Shown here: positions 33,972 through 41,972 of the stretch, in pieces
Layout: each line of letters opens with the position of its first letter
How positions within the stretch are numbered: position 1 is the stretch's first letter
From: an uncultured Oscillospiraceae bacterium
GTDB taxonomy: Bacteria > Bacillota > Clostridia > Oscillospirales > Oscillospiraceae
DNA length: 44,427 bases
Assembly (NCBI GenBank): GCA_934630495.1
Contig: CAKTVW010000020.1
Span: forward strand, 1 to 44,427
Direction: 5' to 3'
The notes under the pieces: generated by a model
Told to the model about the DNA's origin: nothing
The model's database searches: none
The model's input: only the letters and a program-made list of their open reading frames with translations
Made by a program: the position numbers and the translations under genes

Positions 33972-34898
33972 TCATGCCTCCTTATATGCGCCGACCGCCT
34001 CGACCAGCAGGTCGGCGAAGCCGTCGCGGTCGATATCCAGATTTACCAGAGCATTGGGCGGCTTTCGGTCGTGTCCCACCGTCATACCGCGGCAGTATTC
34101 GCCGCGCGTCTCGATCTCGACGCACATCGGCTTCGTTGTCAGCAGCTCAGGGCGGATCAGGGCCGTGACGGCGACCGCGTCGTGGACCGGCGCTCCGGCA
34201 TAGCCGAGCTTGCGATGGAAGCCGTAGAAAAATTCCAGCCAATCGGCAACGACCAGCGCTACGGGATTCCCGACGGCGCGGATGCGTTTGAAATCCTCCG
34301 GGAAAATCAGTGCGCGCTCCGTCACGTCCAAGCCGCTCATGCGGATGGGCAGGCCGCTGCGGAAAACGATGTCGGCCGCTTCGGGGTCGACCAGAATGTT
34401 AAACTCCGCCGCTGCCGTCCAGTTGCCGGTGGCAATGCCGCCGCCCATCAGGCTGATCTCGCCGATCTTCGGCTTCAGCTCCGGGTGCGCCAGCAGCAGC
34501 GCCGCGATATTCGTCAGCGGTCCCGTCGGGATCAGGGTGACCGGCTCGTCGCTCTCGCGCAGGACGCGCGCCATCAGCTCGACGGAGGGCAGCTCGCTGA
34601 GCTTCCCGGCAGGCTCCGGGAGCTTCGGGCCGTCCAAGCCGGTCTGTCCGTGGATGTTTCCCGCAGTGATCGGTTCGGAAGCCAGCGGACGGGGCCGTCC
34701 CATGGCGATCGGCGCGTCGATCCCGAGGAGCGTGCAGATGCGCATGGCATTATATGTGGTCTTTTCGATCGTCTGATTCCCGCAGACGGAGGTCACGGCA
34801 CGGATCTCAAGAAGCGGGCTTGCCTTCGCCAGCATCCACGCGATCGCATCGTCGTGACCGGGGTCACCGTCGAGGATGATCGGTCGTTTTTTAAGCAT
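33972..34898 (-). CDS. Inosine-uridine preferring nucleoside hydrolase family protein (2)
   Basis: A 308-residue paralogue of the downstream hydrolase. The metal-binding motif reads IILDGDPGHDDAIAWMLA, followed by TSVCGNQTIEKTTYNAMRI, LIPTGPLTNIAALLLAHPEL and NILVDPEAADIVFRSG. The C-terminal HDAVAVTALIRPELL has the conserved His-Asp. The D-G-D-P-G-H-D-D form is closest to the pyrimidine/inosine RihA/IunH-like group, while the other copy has D-T-D-P-G-V-D-D. The two may therefore differ in base preference. AAGGAGG stands seven bases before the ATG. Cytoplasmic, as no signal peptide is seen. Confidence 0.93.
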   Translation of the reverse strand: MLKKRPIILDGDPGHDDAIAWMLAKASPLLEIRAVTSVCGNQTIEKTTYNAMRICTLLGIDAPIAMGRPRPLASEPITAGNIHGQTGLDGPKLPEPAGKLSELPSVELMARVLRESDEPVTLIPTGPLTNIAALLLAHPELKPKIGEISLMGGGIATGNWTAAAEFNILVDPEAADIVFRSGLPIRMSGLDVTERALIFPEDFKRIRAVGNPVALVVADWLEFFYGFHRKLGYAGAPVHDAVAVTALIRPELLTTKPMCVEIETRGEYCRGMTVGHDRKPPNALVNLDIDRDGFADLLVEAVGAYKEA

Positions 34899-34913
34899 TC
34901 TCGCGCCTCCTTA

Positions 34914-35852
34914 TTATGCCGCCGACTGCGGCAGCTTCTTATGTGCGCGGCGGCGCTTCCGCTCCGCGCGAACGACCACAAGGACCATCATCACGATCGT
35001 AATGGCATACGGAATGATCGCCGTGAGGTCCGAACTGATGTAGCTTTGCAGCCGCAGGCCGATGGCGTCGAAGAAGCCGAACATCAATGCCGCCAGATAG
35101 GCCTTTGCAGGGTTTGCCGCGCCGAAGATCACGCAGGCAAAAGCCACGTAGCCTCGATTATTGCTCATATTTTCCGCAAAAGTACCGTCCGCCAGAGACA
35201 GGTGCGCGCCCGCGATGCCGCAGAGCACGCCGCACAGCAGGCTTGCAAGCCACTTCATTTTCTCCGGGCTGAGTCCGGCGGTGCGAAGCGTATCGGACTT
35301 TTCACCGGCGGCGCGAAGCCAGAAGCCGTAGGGCGTCTGATAGACAAACAGCCAAAGCACGACGACCAGCAGCACGGTCAGATACACAAAGACCGAATGG
35401 TTGCTGAGGACCTGTCCGACAAACGGAAGCTTCTCCAGCAGGTGCAGACGGAGCTTCGGAAAGGCGGCCATTCCCTTCGCGCCGTTGGTCCCGAAGTAGG
35501 ACCGCGAGAGGAACGTCGTCAAGCCGACGGCAAACGTATTGAGCGCACAGCCGATGATAAATTCGTCGGCGTGGAGCTTGACGGCGAACAGTCCGAACAG
35601 CAGTCCGACCAGCACGCCTGCGATCAGCGCGAACGCAAGTCCTGCCCATGCGCTTGCAAACAGTGCGCTGCCGAGAATGCCGAAGAACGCGCCCATCAGG
35701 ATCATGCCGTCCATGCCGATATTCATAATGCCCGCATGCTCGGTCATGGAGCCGCCGATCGCCGCCAGCGCGACGGGCGTCGCGCTCCGGAGCGTCTGAC
35801 TGAACGTTCCGACCGAGAATATGCTTTTTAAGACCGTCAGGAGCTTATCCAT
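34914..35852 (-). CDS. Nucleoside ABC transporter permease (YufQ/NupQ-like)
   Basis: A 312-residue membrane protein with about eight to nine spans. ATPVALAAIGGSMTEHAGIM and NIGMDGMILMGAFFGILGSA are typical of the second permease of BmpA-type nucleoside importers. LRTAGLSPEKMKWLASLLCG is the ATPase-contacting loop. The start is the ATG at 35852, which lies in the last codons of the other permease gene (8-base overlap) with GGAAGGAGG upstream; the longer frame to 35921 would sit inside that gene. It pairs with the next permease to form the membrane channel. Confidence 0.92.
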   Translation of the reverse strand: MDKLLTVLKSIFSVGTFSQTLRSATPVALAAIGGSMTEHAGIMNIGMDGMILMGAFFGILGSALFASAWAGLAFALIAGVLVGLLFGLFAVKLHADEFIIGCALNTFAVGLTTFLSRSYFGTNGAKGMAAFPKLRLHLLEKLPFVGQVLSNHSVFVYLTVLLVVVLWLFVYQTPYGFWLRAAGEKSDTLRTAGLSPEKMKWLASLLCGVLCGIAGAHLSLADGTFAENMSNNRGYVAFACVIFGAANPAKAYLAALMFGFFDAIGLRLQSYISSDLTAIIPYAITIVMMVLVVVRAERKRRRAHKKLPQSAA

Positions 35853-36960
35853 TTGACGCGCCTCCTTCCTGCCGGGCCAACGCGTCACGCTTGGCGCGGC
35901 GGCGCTGCAGCTTGGCGGCAACCGACGCGGAGATACCGCTCTCGGCGGCCATGAAGAAAATAATGATCGTCTGAATAATCAAATAGATCTGCGAAGGAAC
36001 GCCGGACAGCTCCATGCCCTGTGCACCGATCTTCAGGATCGCGAAAAACACGGACAGAACGATCACCGGGAGCGGCCGGTACTGCGCGATCATGGCAACC
36101 ATCAGCCCCTCAAAATAGTAGTCACGGCTGATGGAGTCCTTATAAAGATGCTCCGCGCCGTAGACCCGGAACATACCGACCAGCCCGCAGATCGCACCCG
36201 AAAGCACCATGCACACGAGGATCAGCCGATCGGCCCGAATGCCGATAAACCGCGCAAAGCGCGGATTCTGTCCTGTCAGCTTCATCTCAAAGCCGCGCGA
36301 AGTCTTCTGCATCACATACCAGACAAGGAACGCGATGACCGCCGCGCCGAAGATCGCCGTCGTCAGCGTGGAGGTGCTCAGCAGCCCGCTGAACCAGTAT
36401 TTCGCGTTTAGCTGCTCCGTCGCCGCGACCATATTCGGGTTGGAGTTGTGCCACGGGCCTTTGGCAAGATAGGCGCACAAAAATGCAGCGATGGTGTTGA
36501 GCATGATCGTGGTGATGACCTCGTCGACCTTGACCTTGACCTTCAGCACACCGGGGATGAACGCGTAAACGCCGCCGACCGCCATCGCGGCCAGCGCCGC
36601 GCACGGTAAAACGATCCAGCGCGGCATCCCATCCATCCACACGCCAACCTGCGCCGCAAAAATACCGCCGAGAAGGAGCTGCCCCTCGCCGCCGACATTG
36701 AAGATGCCGACACGCGCGCCCAGCACGCAGGCCAAGCCGCACAGGCACAGCACCATGGCATACTCCAGAAAATCGCCGATATGCCGCGCGTTGCCGAACG
36801 CACCCTTGAGCATGGCCGCATAGGTCGTGATTGGGTGGAAGCCCGCAATCAGCAGAAAAACGGCGCCGATGGCAAAGCCGCACAGCACACTGACCGTCAG
36901 CGACAGCAGATACCGCAGATTCAGGCGTTTGCGGCGGCCGTTTTGTTTCAGCTCAGACAT
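35845..36960 (-). CDS. Nucleoside ABC transporter permease (YufP/NupP-like)
   Basis: A 371-residue membrane protein with around nine spans. Family landmarks are ARVGIFNVGGEGQLLLGGIF near residue 82, KVKVDEVITTIMLNTIAAFL near residue 142 and LTGQNPRFARFIGIRADRLI near residue 232. An additional conserved loop, FRVYGAEHLYKDSISRDYYF, is typical of guanosine-type importers. AAGGAG precedes the ATG, which overlaps the ATPase stop by eight bases. Expected in the cytoplasmic membrane as a heterodimer with the smaller permease. Confidence 0.93.
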   Translation of the reverse strand: MSELKQNGRRKRLNLRYLLSLTVSVLCGFAIGAVFLLIAGFHPITTYAAMLKGAFGNARHIGDFLEYAMVLCLCGLACVLGARVGIFNVGGEGQLLLGGIFAAQVGVWMDGMPRWIVLPCAALAAMAVGGVYAFIPGVLKVKVKVDEVITTIMLNTIAAFLCAYLAKGPWHNSNPNMVAATEQLNAKYWFSGLLSTSTLTTAIFGAAVIAFLVWYVMQKTSRGFEMKLTGQNPRFARFIGIRADRLILVCMVLSGAICGLVGMFRVYGAEHLYKDSISRDYYFEGLMVAMIAQYRPLPVIVLSVFFAILKIGAQGMELSGVPSQIYLIIQTIIIFFMAAESGISASVAAKLQRRRAKRDALARQEGGASNG

Positions 36961-38494
36961 GTTCCCGCTCCTTTCTGCCGCGATCGCCGGTCATGTAATA
37001 GCCGATCTCTTCCTTGGAAACGGAATCTGCGGCAAACTCACCGGTGATCCGGCCTTCATAAAGCGTGATGATCCGATCCGACAGGCGGAACACCTCGTCC
37101 AGATCGGCTGACGAAAGCAGGATCGCACATCCCGCGTTTCGCTTTTCAATGATCTTCGTATGGATAAACTCGATCGCGCCCACGTCCACGCCGCGCGTCG
37201 GCTGCGCGATCACCAGCACGGGCGTTTCAAAGGAAAATTCCCGCGCGACAACGACCTTCTGCATATTGCCGCCGGACATGGAGCCGACCGCCGTGTCGAC
37301 CCCCGCGCCGCGCATATCAAATTTTTGGTAAACCTCCCGCGCATAGCGCTCGATGGTGGAGGTGCGCTGACGGAACGCGAAGCCGTTGAACTCCGGCTGC
37401 CGCTGCTTTCCCGCAAGGAGGTTGTCCGCCACGCTTGCCTCCCGGCTCACACCGGTCGCAAGACGGTCCTCCGGAATATGTGCAAGCCCGACCGCGCGAA
37501 TCTCGCCCGGACTTTTTCCGGTGACGTCCCGGCCGCAGACCGTTACCGAGCCGCGCTCCGTCGGCCGCATTCCCGTGATCGCCTCCAGCAGTTCGCTTTG
37601 GCCGTTCCCCTCGATCGCCGCGATGCCGAGAATCTCTCCCGCGCGGACCGCAAGGCTCAGGTCCTCCACTGCCGTCATCCCGCGATTATCGCAGACGGAA
37701 AGATGCTCGACCTCGATCCGCACCTCTCCGGGCTTTCCGGTCTTTTCCAGTCGATCATACAGGACAGGCCGCCCCACCATCATTGACGAAAGCAGCTTTT
37801 CGTTCACGTTACAGGTATCTTCGACACCGACGAGCTTCCCCTTTCGCATTACGCCGACGCGGTCGGAGATCGCCATGACCTCATAGAGCTTGTGGGTAAT
37901 AACGATCACCGTCATGCCGTGCTCATGGACGATGCGGCGGATCACGGCGAACAGCTCGTCCGTCTCCTGCGGTGTCAGCACAGCGGTCGGCTCGTCAAGG
38001 ATCAGAATATCCGCACCGCGATAGAGCGTTTTTAAGATTTCCACGCGCTGCTGCATTCCCACGCCAAGCTCCCCTACCGCTGCGGAGGGATCGACCGTCA
38101 GGCCGTAGCGCTCGGAAAGCTTGCGGACCTCCGCTTCAGCGCGGCGGTTGTCAAAGAAAATGCCGAGCTTTCGCGGCTCCTTGCTCATTACGATATTCTG
38201 CGCGACGGTAAACGACGGCACCAGCATAAAATGCTGATGCACCATGCCGACGCCGCGATCGATCGCGTTTTTCGGGCTGAAATGCGTCACGGCCTCGCCG
38301 TTGATCGCAAGGCTGCCGTTCGTCGGTTCATGGATGCCGTAGAGAATATTCATCAGCGTTGTTTTTCCCGCGCCGTTTTCGCCTACCAGCGCAAAGACCT
38401 CGCCCCTGCGAATCTCAAGGGAAACGTCGTCGTTGGCAAGCACACCGGGGAATTCCATGCTGATATTTCGGAATTGTACTGCGATTTCCTGCAT
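36953..38494 (-). CDS. Nucleoside ABC transporter ATP-binding protein (YufO/NupO-like)
   Basis: A 513-residue protein with two ABC domains in one chain. The first has Walker A GENGAGKTTLMNILYG near residue 37, signature GVGMQQRVEILKTLYRG and Walker B ILILDEPTAVLTPQE. The second (from about residue 260) has a degenerate P-loop, GIAAIEGNGQSELLEAITG, and the signature SMSGGNMQKVVVAREF. This intact/degenerate arrangement is normal for sugar and nucleoside importers. The start is the ATG at 38494 with AGAGGAAG upstream; a GTG five codons earlier lies within that site. Confidence 0.94.
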   Translation of the reverse strand: MQEIAVQFRNISMEFPGVLANDDVSLEIRRGEVFALVGENGAGKTTLMNILYGIHEPTNGSLAINGEAVTHFSPKNAIDRGVGMVHQHFMLVPSFTVAQNIVMSKEPRKLGIFFDNRRAEAEVRKLSERYGLTVDPSAAVGELGVGMQQRVEILKTLYRGADILILDEPTAVLTPQETDELFAVIRRIVHEHGMTVIVITHKLYEVMAISDRVGVMRKGKLVGVEDTCNVNEKLLSSMMVGRPVLYDRLEKTGKPGEVRIEVEHLSVCDNRGMTAVEDLSLAVRAGEILGIAAIEGNGQSELLEAITGMRPTERGSVTVCGRDVTGKSPGEIRAVGLAHIPEDRLATGVSREASVADNLLAGKQRQPEFNGFAFRQRTSTIERYAREVYQKFDMRGAGVDTAVGSMSGGNMQKVVVAREFSFETPVLVIAQPTRGVDVGAIEFIHTKIIEKRNAGCAILLSSADLDEVFRLSDRIITLYEGRITGEFAADSVSKEEIGYYMTGDRGRKEREHV

Positions 38495-38520
38495 CTGTCT
38501 TCCTCTCACTTTACAGAATA

Positions 38521-38542
38521 TGGCGTGGCAGAAGCCACGCCA
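38521..38542 (-). other. Hairpin between the lipoprotein and ATPase genes
   Basis: A perfect 9-bp stem, TGGCGTGGC with GCCACGCCA and a 4-base loop, 25 bases before the ATPase start. No T-run follows on the minus strand. It may protect the 3' end of the binding-protein mRNA or lower read-through, so that the binding protein is made in excess of the ATPase. That role is inferred from similar importers. Confidence 0.55.
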
Positions 38543-38564
38543 CAGACCGGCAAAAAAGTCAAGT

Positions 38565-38630
38565 TTGTCATTGCGACGTCGTAGCCAAGGGCGGCGCGGC
38601 AGTAGTCACGCCGTTTATGCTGCCGATGTC
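38565..38630. repeat. Possible intergenic repeat element (REP-like)
   Basis: Within the 178-base gap between the lipoprotein and ATPase genes, the plus strand reads TTTGTCATTGCGACGTCGTA and then GGCGGCGCGGCAGTAG. The word GTCATTGCGA followed by a GCGGCA block is, from memory, typical of dispersed palindromic repeats in many bacterial genomes. Only one copy is seen in the window, so the call is tentative. Confidence 0.3.
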
Positions 38631-38672
38631 ATTAACCGAAATCGGTCAATATCAGCAGGCCGTTAGTCGGTA

Positions 38673-39692
38673 TCAGCGGGTCGTTTCGACCACGATCTCG
38701 CCGTTGCCGATTTTTTCCGCAAGCTCCGCGACCGTCGCCTTCAGCTCGTCGGAGATCTGCTGCGTTGCGCTGTCATCGCCGTAGCCGATGCCGACATAGC
38801 CGTTGGTCATATCCGCGATCCAAGTCGTACCGAGCTTGGAGGTGTCGCCGGAGACGAACGCCTTGACCGCGTCATAGATGGAATTGCCGACTTCCTTCTT
38901 CATAGAGCAGATGATCGTGTCGGGGTCGATGTACTTCTGGTCGGAATCCACGCCGATGGCGTAGAAGCCCTTTTCCTTTGCCGCTTGGAACACGCCGTCG
39001 CCTGCGGCGGAAGCGATCTGGAAGATCACGTCAGCACCCTGATCGTGCAGCGCCAGCGCACAGTCCTTGCCGACGACGGGATCGTCGTATGTATTGGTGT
39101 AATTGCTGACGACGCGGACCTCGTGGTCACTGCCCTGCGCGTAGTATTCCGCGCCCTGCTTATAGCCGACGATGAAGTCGTTGATCGTAGCGCTGTCCTC
39201 GCCGCCGACCGCACCGACAACGCCGCTTTCGGACATAGCCGCCGCGATATAGCCCGCGAGGAAGGAGCCTTCATTCTGCGCATAGGTGATGTTCAGCACA
39301 TTGGCGACCGGAGCGCTCGTGGCATTGTCGATCCAGATCCATTTCACGTTCGGATATTCCGGCGCGATCGTCTCTACATTGTAAAATTCCCAGCCGACGC
39401 AGACGACAATATCCGCGTTCTCCGCAGCGTTCTTCATTTGCGCGTCGTGGTTCTCGTTGTTGCACTCAATGGTCGTGACCTTTACGCCGAGGTCATTTGT
39501 CAGGCGGTCCGCACCCTCCTTGGAGGAGTCGTAGAAGGAACGGTCACCGAACTTTCCGGCAACGACCAGCGCCATGGTAACGTCGGCGTTGTCCGAGGTC
39601 CCGTTGTTCCCGTCCTTTCCACAGCCGCCCAGCATCGCGGCAGCGCACAGCAGCAGTGCCAGCGCCAAAACGGTAGCGATCAATCTTTTCAT
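38673..39692 (-). CDS. BMP family nucleoside-binding lipoprotein
   Basis: A 339-residue lipoprotein that captures nucleosides outside the cell for the ABC importer. The signal sequence KRLIATVLALALLLCAAAML ends in the lipobox LGGC (Cys24), followed by a polar linker. The binding domain shows VAGKFGDRSFYDSSKEGADR near residue 44, VCVGWEFYNVETIAPEYPNV near residue 98 and VGAVGGEDSATINDFIVGYK, typical of the BmpA/PnrA family (PF02608). The ATG at 39692 follows AGGGGAAAG; the open frame runs 69 codons further upstream through the promoter and is not coding there. It is the first gene of the operon. Confidence 0.94.
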   Translation of the reverse strand: MKRLIATVLALALLLCAAAMLGGCGKDGNNGTSDNADVTMALVVAGKFGDRSFYDSSKEGADRLTNDLGVKVTTIECNNENHDAQMKNAAENADIVVCVGWEFYNVETIAPEYPNVKWIWIDNATSAPVANVLNITYAQNEGSFLAGYIAAAMSESGVVGAVGGEDSATINDFIVGYKQGAEYYAQGSDHEVRVVSNYTNTYDDPVVGKDCALALHDQGADVIFQIASAAGDGVFQAAKEKGFYAIGVDSDQKYIDPDTIICSMKKEVGNSIYDAVKAFVSGDTSKLGTTWIADMTNGYVGIGYGDDSATQQISDELKATVAELAEKIGNGEIVVETTR

Positions 39693-39780
39693 ATTCTTTC
39701 CCCTTTTCATTATTTTGGGCACACGGCGGCATCGCGATAACGGACGCCGCTTTGACATGTTCATGCCGTGCCTCAAGTAA

Positions 39781-39809
39781 ATTATAATCGAAAACTGCCG
39801 CCGTATCAA
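39781..39809 (-). promoter_or_regulatory. SigA promoter of the nucleoside operon
   Basis: On the minus strand, TTGATA (39809-39804), a 17-base spacer and a perfect TATAAT (39786-39781). The 88-base leader that follows can form a hairpin with GCGGC and GCCGC arms, but lacks the conserved purine-riboswitch core. Confidence 0.8.
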
Positions 39810-39893
39810 GAAGAAAAGTCGGCAAAGTATCCGGTAAGTCGCATAATTTTCAGCGGTCGAATTTGTCAATAATTCACAAACAACAAAAAACAG

Positions 39894-39922
39894 TTGCATT
39901 CTCGGAAAAAAGGTGCTATACT
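39894..39922 (+). promoter_or_regulatory. SigA promoter of tRNA-Gly
   Basis: TTGCAT at 39894-39899, a 17-base spacer and TATACT at 39917-39922, with an extended TG before the -10. It lies 46 bases upstream of the tRNA. Confidence 0.75.
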
Positions 39923-39968
39923 ATTCAGGCGCTCGGAAATGGAGTGCCGCAGATGATTCATCCGATAT

Positions 39969-40042
39969 GCAGGTGTAGTTCATCGGTAGAACATCAGCTT
40001 CCCAAGCTGAATAGGGGGGTTCGACTCCCCTCACCTGCTCCA
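39969..40042 (+). tRNA. tRNA-Gly (anticodon CCC)
   Basis: A cloverleaf of 71 bases plus an encoded CCA. The 7-bp acceptor stem is GCAGGTG with CACCTGC and discriminator T. The anticodon loop TTCCCAA sits on a CAGC/GCTG stem and gives anticodon CCC, reading GGG. The T-loop is TTCGACT on a GGGGG/CCCCT stem. It stands alone with its own promoter and terminator. Confidence 0.97.
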
Positions 40043-40046
40043 TAAG

Positions 40047-40090
40047 CCGCAGAAGCCTTGATTTTTCAAAGCTTCTGCGGTTTTTATTTT
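40047..40090 (+). terminator. Rho-independent terminator after tRNA-Gly
   Basis: A perfect 10-bp stem, CCGCAGAAGC (40047-40056) with GCTTCTGCGG (40071-40080), followed by TTTTTATTTT. Confidence 0.92.
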
Positions 40091-40173
40091 CAAGGATCCC
40101 CTGCGGCGGCGAAAAAAGCGGCGCAATTTCCATGCATGAAGTTTTCTGCGCGGGGCAGTTCCGCGCGGCGTAT

Positions 40174-40203
40174 GCATATCCCGGCCTCTGCGGCGCATAT
40201 ACT
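40174..40203 (+). promoter_or_regulatory. Candidate SigE (sporulation) promoter of spoIIID
   Basis: GCATATC at 40174-40180, a 15-base spacer and CATATACT at 40196-40203. This matches the mother-cell SigE pattern (-35 KMATATT, -10 CATACAHT) with one mismatch in each box. In Bacillus subtilis spoIIID is read by SigE. No SigA promoter is evident between the tRNA terminator and this gene. Confidence 0.65.
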
Positions 40204-40235
40204 CTCACAGCGATACACAGCTTGGGAGGTGTCAC

Positions 40236-40487
40236 ATGAGAGACAATATCGAAGAGCGAGCCTGCGAATTGGCTGTGTACATCATCGAAACGCGATCCAC
40301 TGTTCGCGCCGCCGCAAAGCGCTTCGGGATCAGCAAGTCCACGGTACATAAGGATATCAGCGAGCGCCTGCCGCTGTACAATCGGGCGCTTTACCTTCAG
40401 GTCAAAGAGATTTTGGAGCAAAACAAGGCCGAACGCCACATCCGCGGCGGTCTGGCGACAAAGCGAAAATATCACAAGGACGCTTAG
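40236..40487 (+). CDS. spoIIID: Sporulation transcriptional regulator SpoIIID
   Basis: An 83-residue DNA-binding protein that switches mother-cell genes on and off during spore formation. The opening RDNIEERACELAVYIIETRS, the helix-turn-helix STVRAAAKRFGISKSTVHKD (residues 21-40) and the basic tail GGLATKRKYH match SpoIIID, both in sequence and length. GGGAGG stands six bases before the ATG. A SigE-like promoter lies immediately upstream. Its presence is the best evidence that the organism is a spore former or a recent descendant of one. Confidence 0.97.
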   Translation: MRDNIEERACELAVYIIETRSTVRAAAKRFGISKSTVHKDISERLPLYNRALYLQVKEILEQNKAERHIRGGLATKRKYHKDA

Positions 40488-40583
40488 CACAGCGGGCGGA
40501 AAAATCAGACAGGGCGCATGAGACGCAGTCCGCTGTACGATCCCCATTTTTACATTACGTTTTACAGCCCTTTGCGGTGCCAT

Positions 40584-40620
40584 AGTGCCGGTGAGACGCA
40601 TTACGCCTCTCGCCGGCACT
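40584..40620 (+). terminator. Hairpin after spoIIID, weak terminator candidate
   Basis: AGTGCCGG (40584-40591) pairs with CCGGCACT (40613-40620), with additional GAGA/TCTC pairs inside. The following bases, GTCATTCTG, are not a proper T-run, so termination is uncertain. It lies in the 313-base gap between spoIIID and serC, whose remaining sequence is AT-rich and holds only the serC promoter. Confidence 0.45.
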
Positions 40621-40723
40621 GTCATTCTGCCCAAATTACAGCGCTGTTTTTTGTTTGAAACGCTGATTTTTGCAAAAACCTTAAAATTTTTGTAATAACC
40701 CAAAAAGTTTTGAGTTTTTTCGG

Positions 40724-40752
40724 TTGATTATTTGTTCCGAATGGCGTATACT
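40724..40752 (+). promoter_or_regulatory. SigA promoter of serC
   Basis: TTGATT at 40724-40729, a 17-base spacer and TATACT at 40747-40752. The leader is short (about 40 bases) and leads into AACAGGAGG before the serC ATG, so no T-box or serine riboswitch fits here. Confidence 0.8.
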
Positions 40753-40800
40753 TACTTTATAGAAGGGCGTCCTGCCCAAAAATAACAGGAGGCAACACAA

Positions 40801-41886
40801 ATGAAATACGGTCGTACTTATAATTTCTCTGCCGGTCCCGCAACCATGCCCGAGGAGGTTCTGGAAGAGGTCCGCGACGAAATGATGAATTACAAGGGCA
40901 GCGGCATGTGCGTTATGGAAATGTCGCACCGCTCCAAGGTCTTTCAGCAGATCATCGACGAGGCGGAGCAGGATCTCCGTGACCTGATGAACATCCCCGA
41001 TAACTACAAAGTCCTCTTTATTCAGGGCGGCGCAACGCTGCAATTCTCCATGATCCCCATGAACCTGATGAAGAACGGCAAGGCCGTTTACATTGAAACC
41101 GGCGCATGGTCCAAGAAGGCCATTGCCGAGGCCAAGAAGGTCGGCGAAGTCATCGTCGCCGCTTCCTCCAAGGATAAGAATTATACCTACGTTCCCGACT
41201 GCTCTGATCTGGACATTCCGGAGGATACCGACTATGTCTACATCTGCGAGAACGAAACGATCCACGGCCTGACCTGGAACAAGCTGCCCAACACCAAGGG
41301 TCACGTTCTGGTTTCCGACCAGTCCTCCATGTTCCTCTCCCGTCCGTGCAACGTGTCCGACTACGGCATGATCTACGCGGGCGTGCAGAAGAACGTCGGC
41401 CCCGCCGGTATGGTCGTCTGCATCATCCGCGAGGACCTCATCCGCGACGATCTGACCGATCTGCCGATCTATCTGCAGTATAAGACCCATGCCGACAACG
41501 GCTCGATGTACAACACGCCGAACTGCTGGGCGATCTATGTCTGCGGCAAGGTCTTCAAGTACCTCAAGAAGCTCGGCGGCCTGACCGAGATGGAAAAGAT
41601 CAACATCGACAAGGCGAAGGTCTTCTATGACTTCCTCGACAGCTCCGCAATGTTCAAGGGTACCGTCGTCCCCGAGGACCGCAGCCTGATGAATATTCCG
41701 TTCGTCACCGGCGACAAGGACCTCGACGCCGAGGTCATCGCCTACACCAAGGCGGCGGGTTTTGAGAACCTCAAGGGCCACAAGTCTGTCGGCGGCCTGC
41801 GCGCTTCGATCTACAACGCAATGCCCAAGGACGGCGTTGTTGCGCTGGTCGACTGTCTGAAGAAGTTCGAGGCCGAGCACAAATAA
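40801..41886 (+). CDS. serC: Phosphoserine aminotransferase
   Basis: A 361-residue PLP enzyme that converts 3-phosphohydroxypyruvate and glutamate to phosphoserine and 2-oxoglutarate. The start YGRTYNFSAGPATMPEEVLE is diagnostic. MEMSHRSKVFQQI near residue 39 and the PLP lysine in YAGVQKNVGPAG (Lys197) are also present. Codon use is strongly biased to AAG, GGC and GAC, as in highly expressed genes. AGGAGG stands eight bases before the ATG. It is followed by serA, and glutamate for its reaction can be supplied by gdhA two genes on. Confidence 0.97.
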   Translation: MKYGRTYNFSAGPATMPEEVLEEVRDEMMNYKGSGMCVMEMSHRSKVFQQIIDEAEQDLRDLMNIPDNYKVLFIQGGATLQFSMIPMNLMKNGKAVYIETGAWSKKAIAEAKKVGEVIVAASSKDKNYTYVPDCSDLDIPEDTDYVYICENETIHGLTWNKLPNTKGHVLVSDQSSMFLSRPCNVSDYGMIYAGVQKNVGPAGMVVCIIREDLIRDDLTDLPIYLQYKTHADNGSMYNTPNCWAIYVCGKVFKYLKKLGGLTEMEKINIDKAKVFYDFLDSSAMFKGTVVPEDRSLMNIPFVTGDKDLDAEVIAYTKAAGFENLKGHKSVGGLRASIYNAMPKDGVVALVDCLKKFEAEHK

Positions 41887-41898
41887 TTTATTGATCTT

Positions 41899-41920
41899 CG
41901 GGCGGGGCTTTCCCCGCCCG
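41899..41920 (+). other. Strong hairpin between serC and serA
   Basis: A perfect 9-bp GC stem, CGGGCGGGG with CCCCGCCCG, capped by CTTT, begins 12 bases after the serC stop. The following TGTATC is not a terminator tail, so it may instead stabilise the serC mRNA or partly reduce read-through into serA. Confidence 0.6.
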
Positions 41921-41972
41921 TGTATCACACCCGGAAACGCTTCCAAAAATATTTTGAATAGGAGAGTTACAA

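Noticed and set aside
34071..35831. 586-codon open frame on the plus strand
   Set aside because: Antisense to a nucleoside hydrolase and a permease; no recognisable motif.
39693..39780. Purine riboswitch in the leader of the nucleoside operon
   Set aside because: The leader can form a GC hairpin but lacks the conserved purine-aptamer loop sequences and is too short.
40488..40723. T-box or serine-responsive leader before serC
   Set aside because: The promoter lies only about 50 bases from the ATG, leaving no room for a T-box. Upstream sequence is AT-rich without the T-box motif.
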